Below are positions 1 through 8,945 of a stretch of DNA of 64,000 nucleotides, piece by piece. The stretch is taken from NCBI RefSeq assembly GCF_036010325.1, contig NZ_CP108549.1, positions 3,782,001-3,846,000 of the forward strand, written 5' to 3'. A model generated the notes under the pieces. It ran no database searches, was not told the DNA's origin, and worked only from the letters and a program-made list of their open reading frames with translations. The stretch's first letter is position 1. Every line of letters begins with the position of its first letter. The translations under genes and the position numbers were made by a program. The stretch is from Streptomyces sp. NBC_01210 (GTDB lineage: Bacteria; Actinomycetota; Actinomycetes; Streptomycetales; Streptomycetaceae).

Positions 1-950
1 GCGATGCAGAACGGAACGGAGGAGGTGAAGGACGAGCCCGGGTTGCAGTCCGTGGACAGCGCGACGGTCACACCCGCGTCGAGCAGGCGGCGGGCGTCGG
101 GCCACTGCGCGCGGGTGGAGAACTCCGCGCCGGGGAGGAGCGTGGCGACGGTCGCGCCGTTGGCGAGCGCGTCGACGTCCGCGTCGGTGAGGTGCGTGCA
201 GTGGTCGGCGGAGGCGGCGTCGAGCTCGACGGCGAGCTGCACGCCGGGGCCGTAGCTGAGCTGGTTGGCGTGGACGCGCGGGTGCAGGCCCTTCGCCTTG
301 CCGGCGGTGAGGATCGCACGGGCCTGGTCGCCGTCGAAGGCGCCCTTCTCGCAGAAGACGTCCACCCAACGGGCGTACGGAGCACAGGCGTCGAGCATCT
401 CGCCGGTGACGAGGGCGACATACGCGGCGGGGTCGTCGGCGTAGTCGGGCGAGACGATGTGCGCGCCGAGGTAGGTGACCTCGTCGGTGTGGAGCGCGGC
501 GATTCGAAGGGCGCGCGCCTCGTCCTCGACGGTGAGCCCGTAGCCGGACTTGGTCTCGAAGGTGGTGGTGCCCTGGCGGAGGGCCTCGTCGAGGTAGCGC
601 GTGAGGTTGGCTTCGAGCGCCTCGTCGGTGGCCGCGCGGGTCGCGGCGACGGTGGTGCGGATGCCGCCGGCGGAGTAGGCGCGGCCGGACATCCGGGCGT
701 TGAACTCCTGGGTGCGGTCGCCGGCGAAGAGGAGGTGGGAGTGGGAGTCGACGAAGCCGGGGATGACGGCGCGGCCGCCGGCGTCGTACGCCTCGTCGGC
801 GTCGGGCGCGCTTGCGGCGGGGCCGGTCCAGGCGATGCGGTCGCCGTCGATGACGACGGCGGCGTCCTGGAGGAGACCGATGGGGCCTTCGCCGAGGGCG
901 GGGTCGTTGGTGACGAGGCTGCCGATGTTGGTGATGACGGTGGTGGTCAT
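1..950 (-). CDS. hutI: Imidazolonepropionase HutI (3' end cut by window edge)
   Basis: Hydrolyses 4-imidazolone-5-propionate to N-formimino-L-glutamate, the third step of histidine breakdown; cytosolic metal-dependent amidohydrolase. The reading frame opens at an ATG at 948-950 and stays open to base 1, so about 316 residues are visible and the C-terminus lies outside the window. The metal-binding [12 protein letters not shown] motif has its His pair near residues 70 and 72, followed by [12 protein letters not shown], typical of the family. It begins 30 bp after the hutF stop and is the last visible gene of a minus-strand hut operon (hutU, M20 hydrolase, hutF, hutI). Identity is clear from motifs and context. 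Confidence 0.93.
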   Translation of the reverse strand, partial: MTTTVITNIGSLVTNDPALGEGPIGLLQDAAVVIDGDRIAWTGPAASAPDADEAYDAGGRAVIPGFVDSHSHLLFAGDRTQEFNARMSGRAYSAGGIRTTVAATRAATDEALEANLTRYLDEALRQGTTTFETKSGYGLTVEDEARALRIAALHTDEVTYLGAHIVSPDYADDPAAYVALVTGEMLDACAPYARWVDVFCEKGAFDGDQARAILTAGKAKGLHPRVHANQLSYGPGVQLAVELDAASADHCTHLTDADVDALANGATVATLLPGAEFSTRAQWPDARRLLDAGVTVALSTDCNPGSSFTSSVPFCI

Positions 951-979
951 GGGTTCCTCTCGGTGGGGGACACGCAGCG

Positions 980-2329
980 TCAGGAGCGCAGGGCCGCGAT
1001 CGACTCGGCCAGCGCCCGCGCGACATCCGGGATCAGCGTGTGCACCCCGTCCCGCACCACATGGCGGCCTGCCACCACCGTGTGGCGCACATCCGCCGCC
1101 GTCGCCGCGAAGACCGCTGTCTCCGCCGCCAGGCGCGGCACCGGACCCGCCGTGCGGACCGAGTCCAGGGCCACCGTCGCGAAGTCCGCCGACGCGCCCG
1201 GCTCGAGGCGGCCCGCGTCGTGCCATCCCAGTGCGGCGTGGCCGTCTTCGGTCGCGGCCCGCAGGAGAGCCGCGGCCGTCCAGTGGCCGCGTGTCCGGGT
1301 GCGCAGGCGTTCGTCCAGCTCCATGGCGCGGGCCTCTTCGAGCAGGTCGATGACCGCGTGGCTGTCGCTGCCGAGCGACAGCGGTGAGCCCTCCCGCTGC
1401 AGCGTCGCCGCCGGGCCGATGCCGTCCGCCAGGTCGCGTTCCGTCGTCGGGCACATGCAGGTGCCGGTGACGGAGGAGCCCAGCAGCGCGATGTCCTCGT
1501 TCGTCAGGTGCGTGTTGTGGACGCCCGTCGTGCGTGGGCCCAGTACGCCGTGGTCGGCGAGCAGGCGCGTGGGCGTACAGCCGTATGCCGCCCGGCACGC
1601 GTCGTTCTCCGCCGTCTGCTCGGAGAGGTGAACATGGAGCGGGGCCCGGCGGGCCTCCGCCCACTGAGCCACCGTGCTCAGCTGCGCGGCCGGCACCGCG
1701 CGTACGGAGTGGATCGCCGCGCCGATCAGCGCATGGTCACTGCTCTTCAGCGCGGAGGCCCGTTCCGCCCATGCCTCTGCCGTGCCGTCGGAGAAGCGCA
1801 ACTGGTGCTTGTTCGGCGCCTCGCCACTGTGCTTGTTCCTGATGGCGGACGACAGATATGCCGTGTCCAGCAGCGTGATCCGGATACCCGCGTCCGCCGC
1901 CGCCGCGATCAGTGCCTCGCCCATCGCGTTCGGGTCGGAGTACGCGACACCGCCCGGCGCGTGGTGCAGATAGTGGAACTCGCCGACCGCCGTGATCCCG
2001 GCCAGCGCCATCTCCGCGTAGACCGCCCGGGCGAGCGAGAAGTACGTCTCGGGCGTCAGCTGCGACGCGACCTGGTACATGACCTCGCGCCAGGTCCAGA
2101 AGGTCCCCGAGCCCACCTGTACCGTGCCCCGCAGGGCGCGGTGGAAGGCGTGCGAGTGTGCGTTCGCGAGGCCCGGGATGGTCAGGCCGCGCAGCACCAC
2201 GGCGCCCGGCGGCGGGGCCTCGGCCCCCTTGCGTACCGCCGTGATCCGGCCGTCCGTCACCTCGAGCGCCACGCCCGGCTCGACGTTCGTGTCCAGCCAG
2301 GCGTGTTCCGCCCAGTACGTCACCTGCAC
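980..2329 (-). CDS. hutF: Formimidoylglutamate deiminase HutF
   Basis: Deaminates N-formimino-L-glutamate to N-formyl-L-glutamate and ammonia, the branch of histidine catabolism that does not use HutG directly on FIGLU. The 449-residue protein is of usual length. The amidohydrolase motif NAHSHAFHR is at about residues 57-64 with metal ligands H58 and H60; a late GSDSHAV motif fits the metal/active-site Asp. The GTG start overlaps the end of the upstream M20 hydrolase gene by 10 bp, so translation is probably coupled. HutI follows 29 bp downstream. Confidence 0.92.
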   Translation of the reverse strand: MQVTYWAEHAWLDTNVEPGVALEVTDGRITAVRKGAEAPPPGAVVLRGLTIPGLANAHSHAFHRALRGTVQVGSGTFWTWREVMYQVASQLTPETYFSLARAVYAEMALAGITAVGEFHYLHHAPGGVAYSDPNAMGEALIAAAADAGIRITLLDTAYLSSAIRNKHSGEAPNKHQLRFSDGTAEAWAERASALKSSDHALIGAAIHSVRAVPAAQLSTVAQWAEARRAPLHVHLSEQTAENDACRAAYGCTPTRLLADHGVLGPRTTGVHNTHLTNEDIALLGSSVTGTCMCPTTERDLADGIGPAATLQREGSPLSLGSDSHAVIDLLEEARAMELDERLRTRTRGHWTAAALLRAATEDGHAALGWHDAGRLEPGASADFATVALDSVRTAGPVPRLAAETAVFAATAADVRHTVVAGRHVVRDGVHTLIPDVARALAESIAALRS

Positions 2330-3570
2330 GCCAGGCCCTCCAGTACGTCGGCGAGTGCGATCACCCCGGCCACGCAGTCGTCCTCGGCGGCGAACTCCGC
2401 CGGGGAGTGCGAGACGCCGGTGGGATTGCGTACGAACAGCATGGCGGTCGGGATCGAACCGGACAAAATACCCGCGTCATGTCCCGCGCCCGTACCGAGC
2501 ACGGGGACGGAGCCGCCGAGGATCTTGTTCAGCTCGTCGCGCAGCGCGTGCTCGAACTCGATCACCGGGGTGAAGGATTCGCGCACGACACGCAGGTCGA
2601 CGCCGTCCCGCTCGGCCCGCTCCTGCGCCGCCCGCTCGATCGCGGAGACGACCGTGTCGAGCGTGGTCTGGTCGGCGGCGCGCGAGTCCAGCCAGCCGCG
2701 CACCAGCGACGGGATCGCGTTGACGCCGTTCGGCTCGACGGAGATCTTGCCGAACGTGGCGACCGCGCCCGCGAGCTCGGCCTCGCGGCGGGCGGCGAGG
2801 ACCGTCTCGGCGTACGTCAGCATCGGGTCGCGGCGGTCGACGAGCCGCGTCGTGCCGGCGTGGTTGGCCTCGCCGTGGAAGTCGAACCGCCAGCGGCCGT
2901 GCGGCCAGATCGCGGATGCGATGCCGACGCGGTCGCCGGACAGGTCCAGCGCCCGGCCCTGCTCGACATGGAGCTCGACGAACGCGCCGATACGGGCCAG
3001 CCGTTCCGGGTCCGGTCCGATGGCGGACGGGTCGTACCCGGCCGCCTCCATGGCCTGCGGGAGCGACACCCCGTCGCCGTCGCGCAGCGCGTACGCCGCT
3101 TCGGGCGTCAGCTGTCCGGAGGCGAGACGGGAGCCCACGCAGGCGAGACCGAAGCGGGCGCCCTCCTCGTCACCGAAGTTGGTGATGGCGAGGGGCCGGG
3201 TGAACTGTGCTCCCCTGCCGCGAAGTTCGTCGAGCGCGGCGAAGGAGGAGACCACGCCGAGCGGGCCGTCGAAGGCGCCGCCGTCGGGGACCGAGTCCAG
3301 GTGGGAGCCGGTGACGACGGCACCCTCGGCGAGCGGATCGCCGAGCCAGGCCCACTGGTTGCCGTTGCGGTCGAGCTCGTACGTCAGGCCGCGGGTTTCG
3401 GCCTGTGCCTTGAACCAGGCGCGGCAGTCGGCGTCGGCGCCGGTCCAGGCGTAGCGGCGGTAGCCGCGGCTGCCGGCGTCGCGGCCGATGGGTGCGAGGT
3501 CCCGCCACATCTCGTGGAAGGAGGCCCCCGCCGGTCCGGCGGGGGGGCCGCTGGGAGCGTTCACGGTCAC
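2320..3570 (-). CDS. M20/allantoate amidohydrolase-type hydrolase in the hut operon
   Basis: A 416-residue dinuclear-metal hydrolase of the allantoate amidohydrolase / N-carbamoyl amino acid hydrolase family. Visible metal-ligand motifs are [11 protein letters not shown] (H90, D92), a further Asp at about 101, the GDEEGARFG pair E135/E136, and NHAGTTRL. Homologues are often named allantoate amidohydrolase, but this gene lies between hutU and hutF, overlapping both (GTGA with hutU, 10 bp with hutF). The pathway made by its neighbours ends at N-formylglutamate and no HutG deformylase gene is visible, so I infer it acts on N-formyl-L-glutamate. Family assignment is firm; the substrate is not. 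Confidence 0.85.
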   Translation of the reverse strand: MTVNAPSGPPAGPAGASFHEMWRDLAPIGRDAGSRGYRRYAWTGADADCRAWFKAQAETRGLTYELDRNGNQWAWLGDPLAEGAVVTGSHLDSVPDGGAFDGPLGVVSSFAALDELRGRGAQFTRPLAITNFGDEEGARFGLACVGSRLASGQLTPEAAYALRDGDGVSLPQAMEAAGYDPSAIGPDPERLARIGAFVELHVEQGRALDLSGDRVGIASAIWPHGRWRFDFHGEANHAGTTRLVDRRDPMLTYAETVLAARREAELAGAVATFGKISVEPNGVNAIPSLVRGWLDSRAADQTTLDTVVSAIERAAQERAERDGVDLRVVRESFTPVIEFEHALRDELNKILGGSVPVLGTGAGHDAGILSGSIPTAMLFVRNPTGVSHSPAEFAAEDDCVAGVIALADVLEGLACR

Positions 3571-5231
3571 GCCGGGTCGCCCTCGCGCATCGGGACGCGC
3601 ACGCCGCGCTCGTCCGCGACCGACTCGGCGATGTCGTAGCCCGCGTCCACATGGCGGATGACACCCATGCCCGGGTCGTTGGTCAGTACGCGGCGGATCT
3701 TCTCGCCCGCGAGCTTGGTGCCGTCCGCCACCGAGACCTGCCCGGCGTGGATGGAGCGGCCCATGCCGACGCCGCCGCCGTGGTGGATCGACACCCAGCT
3801 CGCGCCCGAGGCCACGTTGACCATGGCGTTGAGCAGCGGCCAGTCGGCGATCGCGTCCGACCCGTCCAGCATGGCCTCGGTCTCGCGGTACGGGGATGCG
3901 ACGGAGCCGCAGTCCAGGTGGTCGCGGCCGATCGCCAGCGGGGCGGCCAGCTCGCCGGACGCCACCATGTCGTTGAAGCGCTCGCCCGCCTTGTCGCGCT
4001 CGCCGTAGCCGAGCCAGCAGATACGCGCCGGCAGGCCCTGGAAGTGGACGCGCTCGCCGGCCATCTTGATCCAGCGGTGCAGCGACTCGTTCTCCGGGAA
4101 GAGCTCGAGCATCGCCTTGTCGGTCTTGTGGATGTCCGAGGCCTCGCCGGACAGGGCCGCCCAGCGGAACGGGCCCTTGCCCTCGCAGAAGAGCGGCCGG
4201 ATATAGGCGGGGACGAAGCCGGGGAAGGCGAACGACCGCTCATAACCTGCCAGTTGGGCCTCGCCGCGGATGGAGTTGCCGTAGTCGAAGACCTCGGCAC
4301 CGGCGTCCATGAAGCCGACCATCGCCTCGACATGCTTGGCCATCGACTCACGCGCGCGCTGGGTGAAGTCCGCGGGCTTCTCCGCCGCGTACGACGCCAT
4401 GTCGTCGAAGTCGACGCCGATCGGCAGGTAGGCGAGCGGGTCGTGGGCCGAGGTCTGGTCGGTCACGATGTCGATGGGCGCGCCCTCGGCGAGCATCCGC
4501 GGCAGCAGCTCCGCGGCGTTGCCGAGCAGGCCGATGGAGAGCGGCTTGCGGGCGTCGCGGGCCTCGACGGCGAGCTGGAGCGCGTGCTCCAGCGAGTTCG
4601 CGCGCACATCCAGGTAGCGGTGCTCGATACGGCGCTCGATCGCGCGCGGGTCGACGTCGATACAGATCGCAACGCCGTCGTTCATCGTCACGGCGAGCGG
4701 CTGCGCGCCGCCCATGCCGCCCAGACCGGCCGTCAGGGTGATCGTCCCGGCGAGCGTGCCGCCGAACTTCTTCGCGGCGACGGCGGCGAACGTCTCGTAG
4801 GTGCCCTGCAGGATGCCCTGCGTGCCGATGTAGATCCAGGAGCCGGCCGTCATCTGGCCGTACATGGTCAGGCCGAGGGCCTCCAGGCGCCGGAACTCCT
4901 CCCAGTTCGCCCAGTCGCCGACCAGGTTGGAGTTGGCGATGAGCACCCGCGGCGCCCACTCGTGCGTCTGCATCACGCCGACGGGACGGCCGGACTGGAC
5001 GAGCATCGTCTCGTCCTGCCTCAGGGTCTGCAGCGTGCGCACCATCGCGTCGTAGGAGCGCCAGTCGCGGGCCGCCTTGCCGGTGCCGCCGTAGACGACG
5101 AGCTTGTCGGGGTGTTCGGCGACCTCGGGGTCGAGGTTGTTCTGGAGCATGCGGAGGGCGGCTTCCTGCTGCCATCCCAGGGCGCTCAGTTCCGTACCGC
5201 GCGGTGCCCGTACGGGGCGGGGTCCTGACAT
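3567..5231 (-). CDS. hutU: Urocanate hydratase HutU
   Basis: Converts urocanate to 4-imidazolone-5-propionate using tightly bound NAD+; second step of histidine degradation. The 554-residue length is normal. The NAD-binding glycine cluster [10 protein letters not shown] is at about 169-178, DYGNSIR at about 316-322, and the catalytic-cysteine segment [12 protein letters not shown] at about 400-411 (C406, corresponding to Cys410 of the Pseudomonas enzyme). The ATG at 5229-5231 follows a strong GAGGAGGC ribosome site. First gene of the hut operon; its stop overlaps the GTG start of the M20 hydrolase. A palindrome lies just upstream at 5274-5300. Confidence 0.96.
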   Translation of the reverse strand: MSGPRPVRAPRGTELSALGWQQEAALRMLQNNLDPEVAEHPDKLVVYGGTGKAARDWRSYDAMVRTLQTLRQDETMLVQSGRPVGVMQTHEWAPRVLIANSNLVGDWANWEEFRRLEALGLTMYGQMTAGSWIYIGTQGILQGTYETFAAVAAKKFGGTLAGTITLTAGLGGMGGAQPLAVTMNDGVAICIDVDPRAIERRIEHRYLDVRANSLEHALQLAVEARDARKPLSIGLLGNAAELLPRMLAEGAPIDIVTDQTSAHDPLAYLPIGVDFDDMASYAAEKPADFTQRARESMAKHVEAMVGFMDAGAEVFDYGNSIRGEAQLAGYERSFAFPGFVPAYIRPLFCEGKGPFRWAALSGEASDIHKTDKAMLELFPENESLHRWIKMAGERVHFQGLPARICWLGYGERDKAGERFNDMVASGELAAPLAIGRDHLDCGSVASPYRETEAMLDGSDAIADWPLLNAMVNVASGASWVSIHHGGGVGMGRSIHAGQVSVADGTKLAGEKIRRVLTNDPGMGVIRHVDAGYDIAESVADERGVRVPMREGDPA

Positions 5232-5273
5232 GGCAATGCCTCCTCGCGACTGCGACCATGACTGTTGGGTTAT

Positions 5274-5300
5274 CTATTCACATCTTGTCGGTCTGAATAG
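5274..5300. promoter_or_regulatory. Inverted repeat in the divergent hutU/decarboxylase promoter region
   Basis: CTATTCA at 5274-5280 and TGAATAG at 5294-5300 form perfect 7-bp arms with centres 20 bp apart, about two helical turns. The site lies in the 118-bp gap between divergent hutU and the PLP decarboxylase and is AT-rich compared with its surroundings. It could be an operator for a dimeric repressor controlling one or both genes; the regulator is not known from sequence. Confidence 0.45.
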
Positions 5301-5349
5301 TCTTAGTCAACAGCTGCGGCCCGGCCCACCGGGTGATTGGCTGGCGCAC

Positions 5350-6669
5350 ATGGCTAAGGACCGTCGGGATCAGGCCGTACGAGCGGCAGTGGAGCAGGGT
5401 CTTCTCAGCGAGGCGCAGCCGGTGGCCGCGCTCCTCGACGTGGCCGGTATCCGCGCCTCGGCGGCCGCGCTGCGGGACGCCTTCGCCGCCGTCACCGACG
5501 CCCCCGTACTGCACGCCTTCGCCGTGAAAGCCGCGCCGCTGGTCCCGGTACTCGCGCTGCTGCACGCCGAAGGCATCGGCGCGGAGGTCGCCAGCCCGGG
5601 TGAGCTGGCGCTGGCCCGCGCCGCCGGTGTGCCCACCGACCACACGGTGCTCGACTCTCCCGCCAAGACGCCCGCCGAACTGCGCGAGGCCCTCACCCTC
5701 GGGATCGCCGTCAACGCCGACAATCCGCAGGAGCTCGCGCGTATCGACGCCCTCGTCCACTCCGCCGCCACCCGGTCCCCGCTCGGCCTGCGCGTCAATC
5801 CGCAGGTCGGCGGCGGCGCCATCGGAGCCCTGTCGACGGCCACCGCGACCTCCAAATTCGGTGTCGCGCTGCGCGACGAAGGCGCCCGCGACCGGGTCGT
5901 ACGCGCATATCTCGACCGCCCGTGGCTGACCCGGCTGCATGCCCACTCCGGCTCCCAGGGCATGCCGCTCACTCTCATGGCACAGGGCATCCGGGCCGTG
6001 TACGAGCTGGCCGAGGAGATCAACGTCGCGGCGGGCCGGCAGCAGATCGACACGGTCGACATCGGCGGCGGCCTCCCGGTCAACTTCGCCTCCGACGAGG
6101 AGTCGCCCACCTTCGCCGAGTACGCCCGACTGCTGAAGGAGCTGGTCCCCGGGCTGCTCGACGGCCGCTACGGCCTCGTCACCGAGTTCGGCCGGTCCCT
6201 GCTCGCCAAGAACGGCGCCGTCCTCGCCCGCGTCGAGTACGCCAAGACCTCCGGGTCCCGCCCCATCGCGGTCACCCACGCCGGCGTCCAGATCGCCACC
6301 CGTACGGTGTACGACCCCGTCTCGTGGCCGCTGCGCATCGCCGCGTACGACGCCGAGGGCCGTCCCAAGGACGGTGCCGCCGTCGCCCAGGACATCGCGG
6401 GACCCGCCTGCTTCGCGGGCGACCTGCTCGCCGAGGCGCGCCCGCTGCCGCTGCTGGAGCAGGGCGATGTGATCGCTGCGCTGGACACCGGCGCGTACTA
6501 CTTCTCGAACCACTACGGCTACAACAGCCTGCCCCGGCCCGGCGTCCACGGCTTTGCCACCGCTGTGGACGGGTCGGTGCGGTTCACCACCGTCCGGACC
6601 CCGCAGAGCCTCGCGGAGATCGTCGCCGAGTCGGGCGGCGCGCACGCGGACGCGCTGACCGCCCACTGA
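5350..6669 (+). CDS. Fold-type III PLP decarboxylase (Orn/DAP/Arg decarboxylase 2 family)
   Basis: A 439-residue alanine-racemase-fold decarboxylase related to diaminopimelate decarboxylase. The PLP lysine is in HAFAVKAAP (K60), followed by an HAHSGSQG segment, the GGGLP phosphate-binding loop, and a C-terminal domain with CFAGDLL and the GAYYFSNHYGYN stretch near the active site of the other subunit. The ATG at 5350 is used because the ORF upstream of it has no protein-like sequence. No strong ribosome site precedes it. It is divergent from the hut operon, with no lysine-pathway genes next to it, so I do not call it lysA; the amino acid substrate is open. Confidence 0.75.
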   Translation: MAKDRRDQAVRAAVEQGLLSEAQPVAALLDVAGIRASAAALRDAFAAVTDAPVLHAFAVKAAPLVPVLALLHAEGIGAEVASPGELALARAAGVPTDHTVLDSPAKTPAELREALTLGIAVNADNPQELARIDALVHSAATRSPLGLRVNPQVGGGAIGALSTATATSKFGVALRDEGARDRVVRAYLDRPWLTRLHAHSGSQGMPLTLMAQGIRAVYELAEEINVAAGRQQIDTVDIGGGLPVNFASDEESPTFAEYARLLKELVPGLLDGRYGLVTEFGRSLLAKNGAVLARVEYAKTSGSRPIAVTHAGVQIATRTVYDPVSWPLRIAAYDAEGRPKDGAAVAQDIAGPACFAGDLLAEARPLPLLEQGDVIAALDTGAYYFSNHYGYNSLPRPGVHGFATAVDGSVRFTTVRTPQSLAEIVAESGGAHADALTAH

Positions 6670-6872
6670 GCCGACCGCCCGCATCCGCGCATGCCGGACG
6701 GCCCGGCCTCAAAACATCAGAAACGGGCGATGCCGGCGGACCCTACCGGGCCAGGGGCATGTTCCGATGGAAAATGCCCCAACTCCCCCCAGCGGCAGCA
6801 ACGTTGCGTAACTTGTTCGTCACTGCCGCACATCAGTGCGCGCGGCGCGCCGTGGCGGAGAGGGGAATCCGC

Positions 6873-7310
6873 GTGCCCGGAATCGACGAGTGTCTGCTGG
6901 AAGCCATGCTGGTGCCGGGCGCGCGCGGAGCATCCATCGTGGACTGGATCAGCGGGCTCGCGCTCGGCGCGGTCGGTGAGTCGCCGGGCAGCGACCACGA
7001 GGCCACCGCCGCGGAGACGGCGGAACTGGCCAGGATGGCGACCGAGTACACGACGTTCGCGCCCAAGGAGCCCACGGCGTACGGGAGTGAAGGCCCGGAC
7101 CGGGAAGGCGAGGCTGAGGACAAGGTCGAGGGGCCGCCCGTCGAGGACCTCATCGTCACCACCCGCACCGGCTATCACGTGGTGCGTTTCGTGGAGACCA
7201 CCTTCGACAGCAGCGTGTTCCTGCATCTGTGGCTCGACCGGGACCTGGGCAATCTCGCACTGGCCCGGCTGCGCCTCCAGAACCTCGCCGAAAGACTGGT
7301 GCTCGGATGA
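6873..7310 (+). CDS. Roadblock/LC7-like protein, first gene of the cluster
   Basis: A 145-residue protein with the layout of Roadblock/LC7 proteins: an N-terminal helix, the ASIVDWISGLALGAV strand turn, a charged insert, and a C-terminal LIVTTRTGYHVVRFV...LWLDRDLGNLALARLRL half. Such proteins are often GTPase regulators or scaffolds in Streptomyces conservons. I chose the GTG at 6873-6875 because it follows GAGAGGGGA at the right distance. Its stop overlaps the next start (ATGA), showing translational coupling to the DUF4388-like gene. No histidine kinase or small GTPase of a full conservon is present here. Confidence 0.7.
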   Translation: MPGIDECLLEAMLVPGARGASIVDWISGLALGAVGESPGSDHEATAAETAELARMATEYTTFAPKEPTAYGSEGPDREGEAEDKVEGPPVEDLIVTTRTGYHVVRFVETTFDSSVFLHLWLDRDLGNLALARLRLQNLAERLVLG

Positions 7311-8143
7311 GAGCGGCCGTCTCCCCGATGCTCGTCAGACTCGCGGACGAGCGCGCCACCGGCGTGCTGGTACGCGACCACGGAGCCCTCTATCTGGCCG
7401 ACGGCCAGGTCGTCCACGCCGAGAGCCCCGATGCACCCGGACTCGACGTCCTGCTGACCGCGCGCGGCCGGCTGGAGCCCGGCAGCTGGGCGGACGCGGT
7501 CGCGCGGGCCGGCTCGCGCGGCGAGGTCGCCCGCTTCCTCGTCGACAGCGGCCAAGTGGCGGGCGGCGAGCTGGAGATCTGCCATCTCGGCGCGCTGTTC
7601 GACGCCGCCTTCTTCGCCTTGGCGCCCGCCAGTGGTCCGACCCGCTTCCGCTACGGCGTCGTCCACTGGATCGGCCGGGTGCGTCCGGTGCCCACCCAAG
7701 TTGTCGAGCGCGAGGCCCAGCGCCGCAGCCGGCTGCTGGATGCCGTGTGGCCCTACCCCGCGGTCGACACCGCGCCGCTGGTGCGCTGCCCGCGCACCGC
7801 GGGACGGGCGGTCGGGCCCCGCCGGCAGTCGCTGCTGGACCTCGCCGACGGCGTACGTACGCCGGCTGTGGTCGCCCGGGAACTGGGACGCCCCGCCTTC
7901 AACACCCTGATCGAGGTGCGCAGGCTGGCCGCCGAGGGGCTCATCGCGACGCCCGTCGGGTCCTCCGCGCCCAGCGAGCCCGCCGCCGTTCCTGAGACCG
8001 CGGCGCCGAGTGAGCCCGCTGCCTTGCCCGAGACCACGGCTCCCCGCGAGCGCGCTGCCTTTCGGGACACCGCCGAGCCCCCGTCCGTCCTGGACTCCGC
8101 CCTGCTCCGCCGGCTCCGCGACGCCCTGGAGGCAAACCTGTGA
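7307..8143 (+). CDS. DUF4388-like protein with a C-terminal acidic/Ala-Pro tail
   Basis: A 278-residue protein. Residues 8-60 (LVRLADERATGVLVRDHG, then ALYLADGQVVHAES) match the pattern of DUF4388/PATAN-type domains seen in bacterial signalling proteins. The middle resembles a winged-helix segment (LLDLADGVRTPAVVARELG) that could read out the N-terminal domain. The last 50 residues are a low-complexity tail of repeated EPAA/ETA units, then a short helix. The start overlaps the previous stop by ATGA. Probably works with the adjacent Roadblock proteins; a specific role cannot be given. Confidence 0.65.
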   Translation: MRAAVSPMLVRLADERATGVLVRDHGALYLADGQVVHAESPDAPGLDVLLTARGRLEPGSWADAVARAGSRGEVARFLVDSGQVAGGELEICHLGALFDAAFFALAPASGPTRFRYGVVHWIGRVRPVPTQVVEREAQRRSRLLDAVWPYPAVDTAPLVRCPRTAGRAVGPRRQSLLDLADGVRTPAVVARELGRPAFNTLIEVRRLAAEGLIATPVGSSAPSEPAAVPETAAPSEPAALPETTAPRERAAFRDTAEPPSVLDSALLRRLRDALEANL

Positions 8144-8222
8144 CGCACCGCTCCGTACACCAGGTCCATTGCGCACCGTCATGAGACGCGCGCTGAGGCT
8201 GCGCGCCGAGAGGAGACAGCTC

Positions 8223-8609
8223 ATGACGGCCGAGGCCGACGTGCTCGCTGAACTGAAGAAGCTGCGCGTGCGCGTGCCGCAGGTGACCGGCGCACTCGCC
8301 GCCAGCACCGACGGCCTCGCGCTGGCGGCCGACACCACGGAAGCGGAGAGCGTTGCCGCGCTGACCGCCGCCGCCCTCGGCGTCGCACTGCGGCTGACCG
8401 AGGCCACCGGGCAGGGGGGCTTCCGCGAGCTGCTGGTCAAGGGCGAGCGGGGATACGTCGCGACCTACGCGGCGGGTTCCTCGGCCGTCCTCACCCTCCT
8501 GGCCGAGCCACGCATCAACGTGGGACGGCTCCACCTCGAGGCCCGCCGCTCCGGCGCCCGCATCGGCGAGCTGGTCGACGGCGCACTCGAACGACCGGAG
8601 AACACCTGA
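8223..8609 (+). CDS. Roadblock/LC7-like protein, second copy
   Basis: A 128-residue protein starting MTAEADVLAELKKLRVRVPQ, with Roadblock-like spacing: VTGALAASTDGLALA, an alanine-rich helix, then [34 protein letters not shown] split over two strands. The ATG at 8223 is preferred over the ATG at 8178 because GAGAGGAGA sits just before it. The gene ends at 8609, exactly at the left border of the IscB element. Rejoining the flanks would give a stop overlapping a downstream ATG (TGATG), so the element appears to have split this operon from the next Roadblock gene at 10415. Confidence 0.72.
   Translation: MTAEADVLAELKKLRVRVPQVTGALAASTDGLALAADTTEAESVAALTAAALGVALRLTEATGQGGFRELLVKGERGYVATYAAGSSAVLTLLAEPRINVGRLHLEARRSGARIGELVDGALERPENT
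8602..8609. repeat. Left copy of 8-bp flanking direct repeat
   Basis: ACACCTGA, containing the stop codon of the Roadblock gene. The same 8 bp recur at 10354-10361 right after the terminal hairpin of the IscB element. Confidence 0.7.
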
Positions 8610-8945
8610 CCCGTAACGGGATCCCCCGCCTGGGGGCGGGGGCTTTCAGCCCGGCCGGCTGAGAGCCCGCCATTACCAGCACCAGCCAACACCCATGGGA
8701 GGTGACCCAAGTTGGCTACGTTCCACGCAGGACAGAAGACCCACCCACCTGTGCTTCCTCAGCAGTTGGCCCTGGAATTCGAGTCAGCAGACAACCCCGG
8801 GATCAGGGACGAAACGGGGCTCGGACGCCGCAAGGCACCCGGCGTGGAACATGTGCGAGGGGAGACCACCAGCAGCGTGCCTGCTGCCGGTGGCGTCACC
8901 CCGGACCACCAGGTCCGGGAGTCCGGCCGTGAGGCCGACCCCGCC
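8610..8945 (+). ncRNA. Candidate omega-RNA of the IscB element
   Basis: IscB guide RNAs are made from the region upstream of the nuclease gene, the guide coming from sequence flanking the left end. Here four consecutive stems are visible: CCCG/CGGG (8610-8620); CCCCCGCC/GGCGGGGG (8623-8642); GCTTTCAGCC/GGCTGAGAGC with one G-T pair (8642-8666); and CCCGGACC/GGTCCGGG with a 4-base loop (8900-8919). The last stem ends 26 bp before the conserved IscB core begins at 8946. If the model holds, the guide would be read from the end of the Roadblock gene (before 8610). Ends are approximate. Confidence 0.5.
8698..8705 (+). promoter_or_regulatory. Strong Shine-Dalgarno deciding the iscB start
   Basis: GGAGGTGA, a near-perfect match to the 16S rRNA tail, lies 6 bases before a TTG at 8712-8714. 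It supports a long IscB with about 78 extra N-terminal residues, although that extension overlaps the candidate omega-RNA and the conserved core could instead start at the GTG at 8946. Confidence 0.55.

Noticed and set aside
5350..6669. lysA (diaminopimelate decarboxylase) as a firm name
   Set aside because: Family motifs fit but there is no lysine-pathway context and several related decarboxylases share these motifs.
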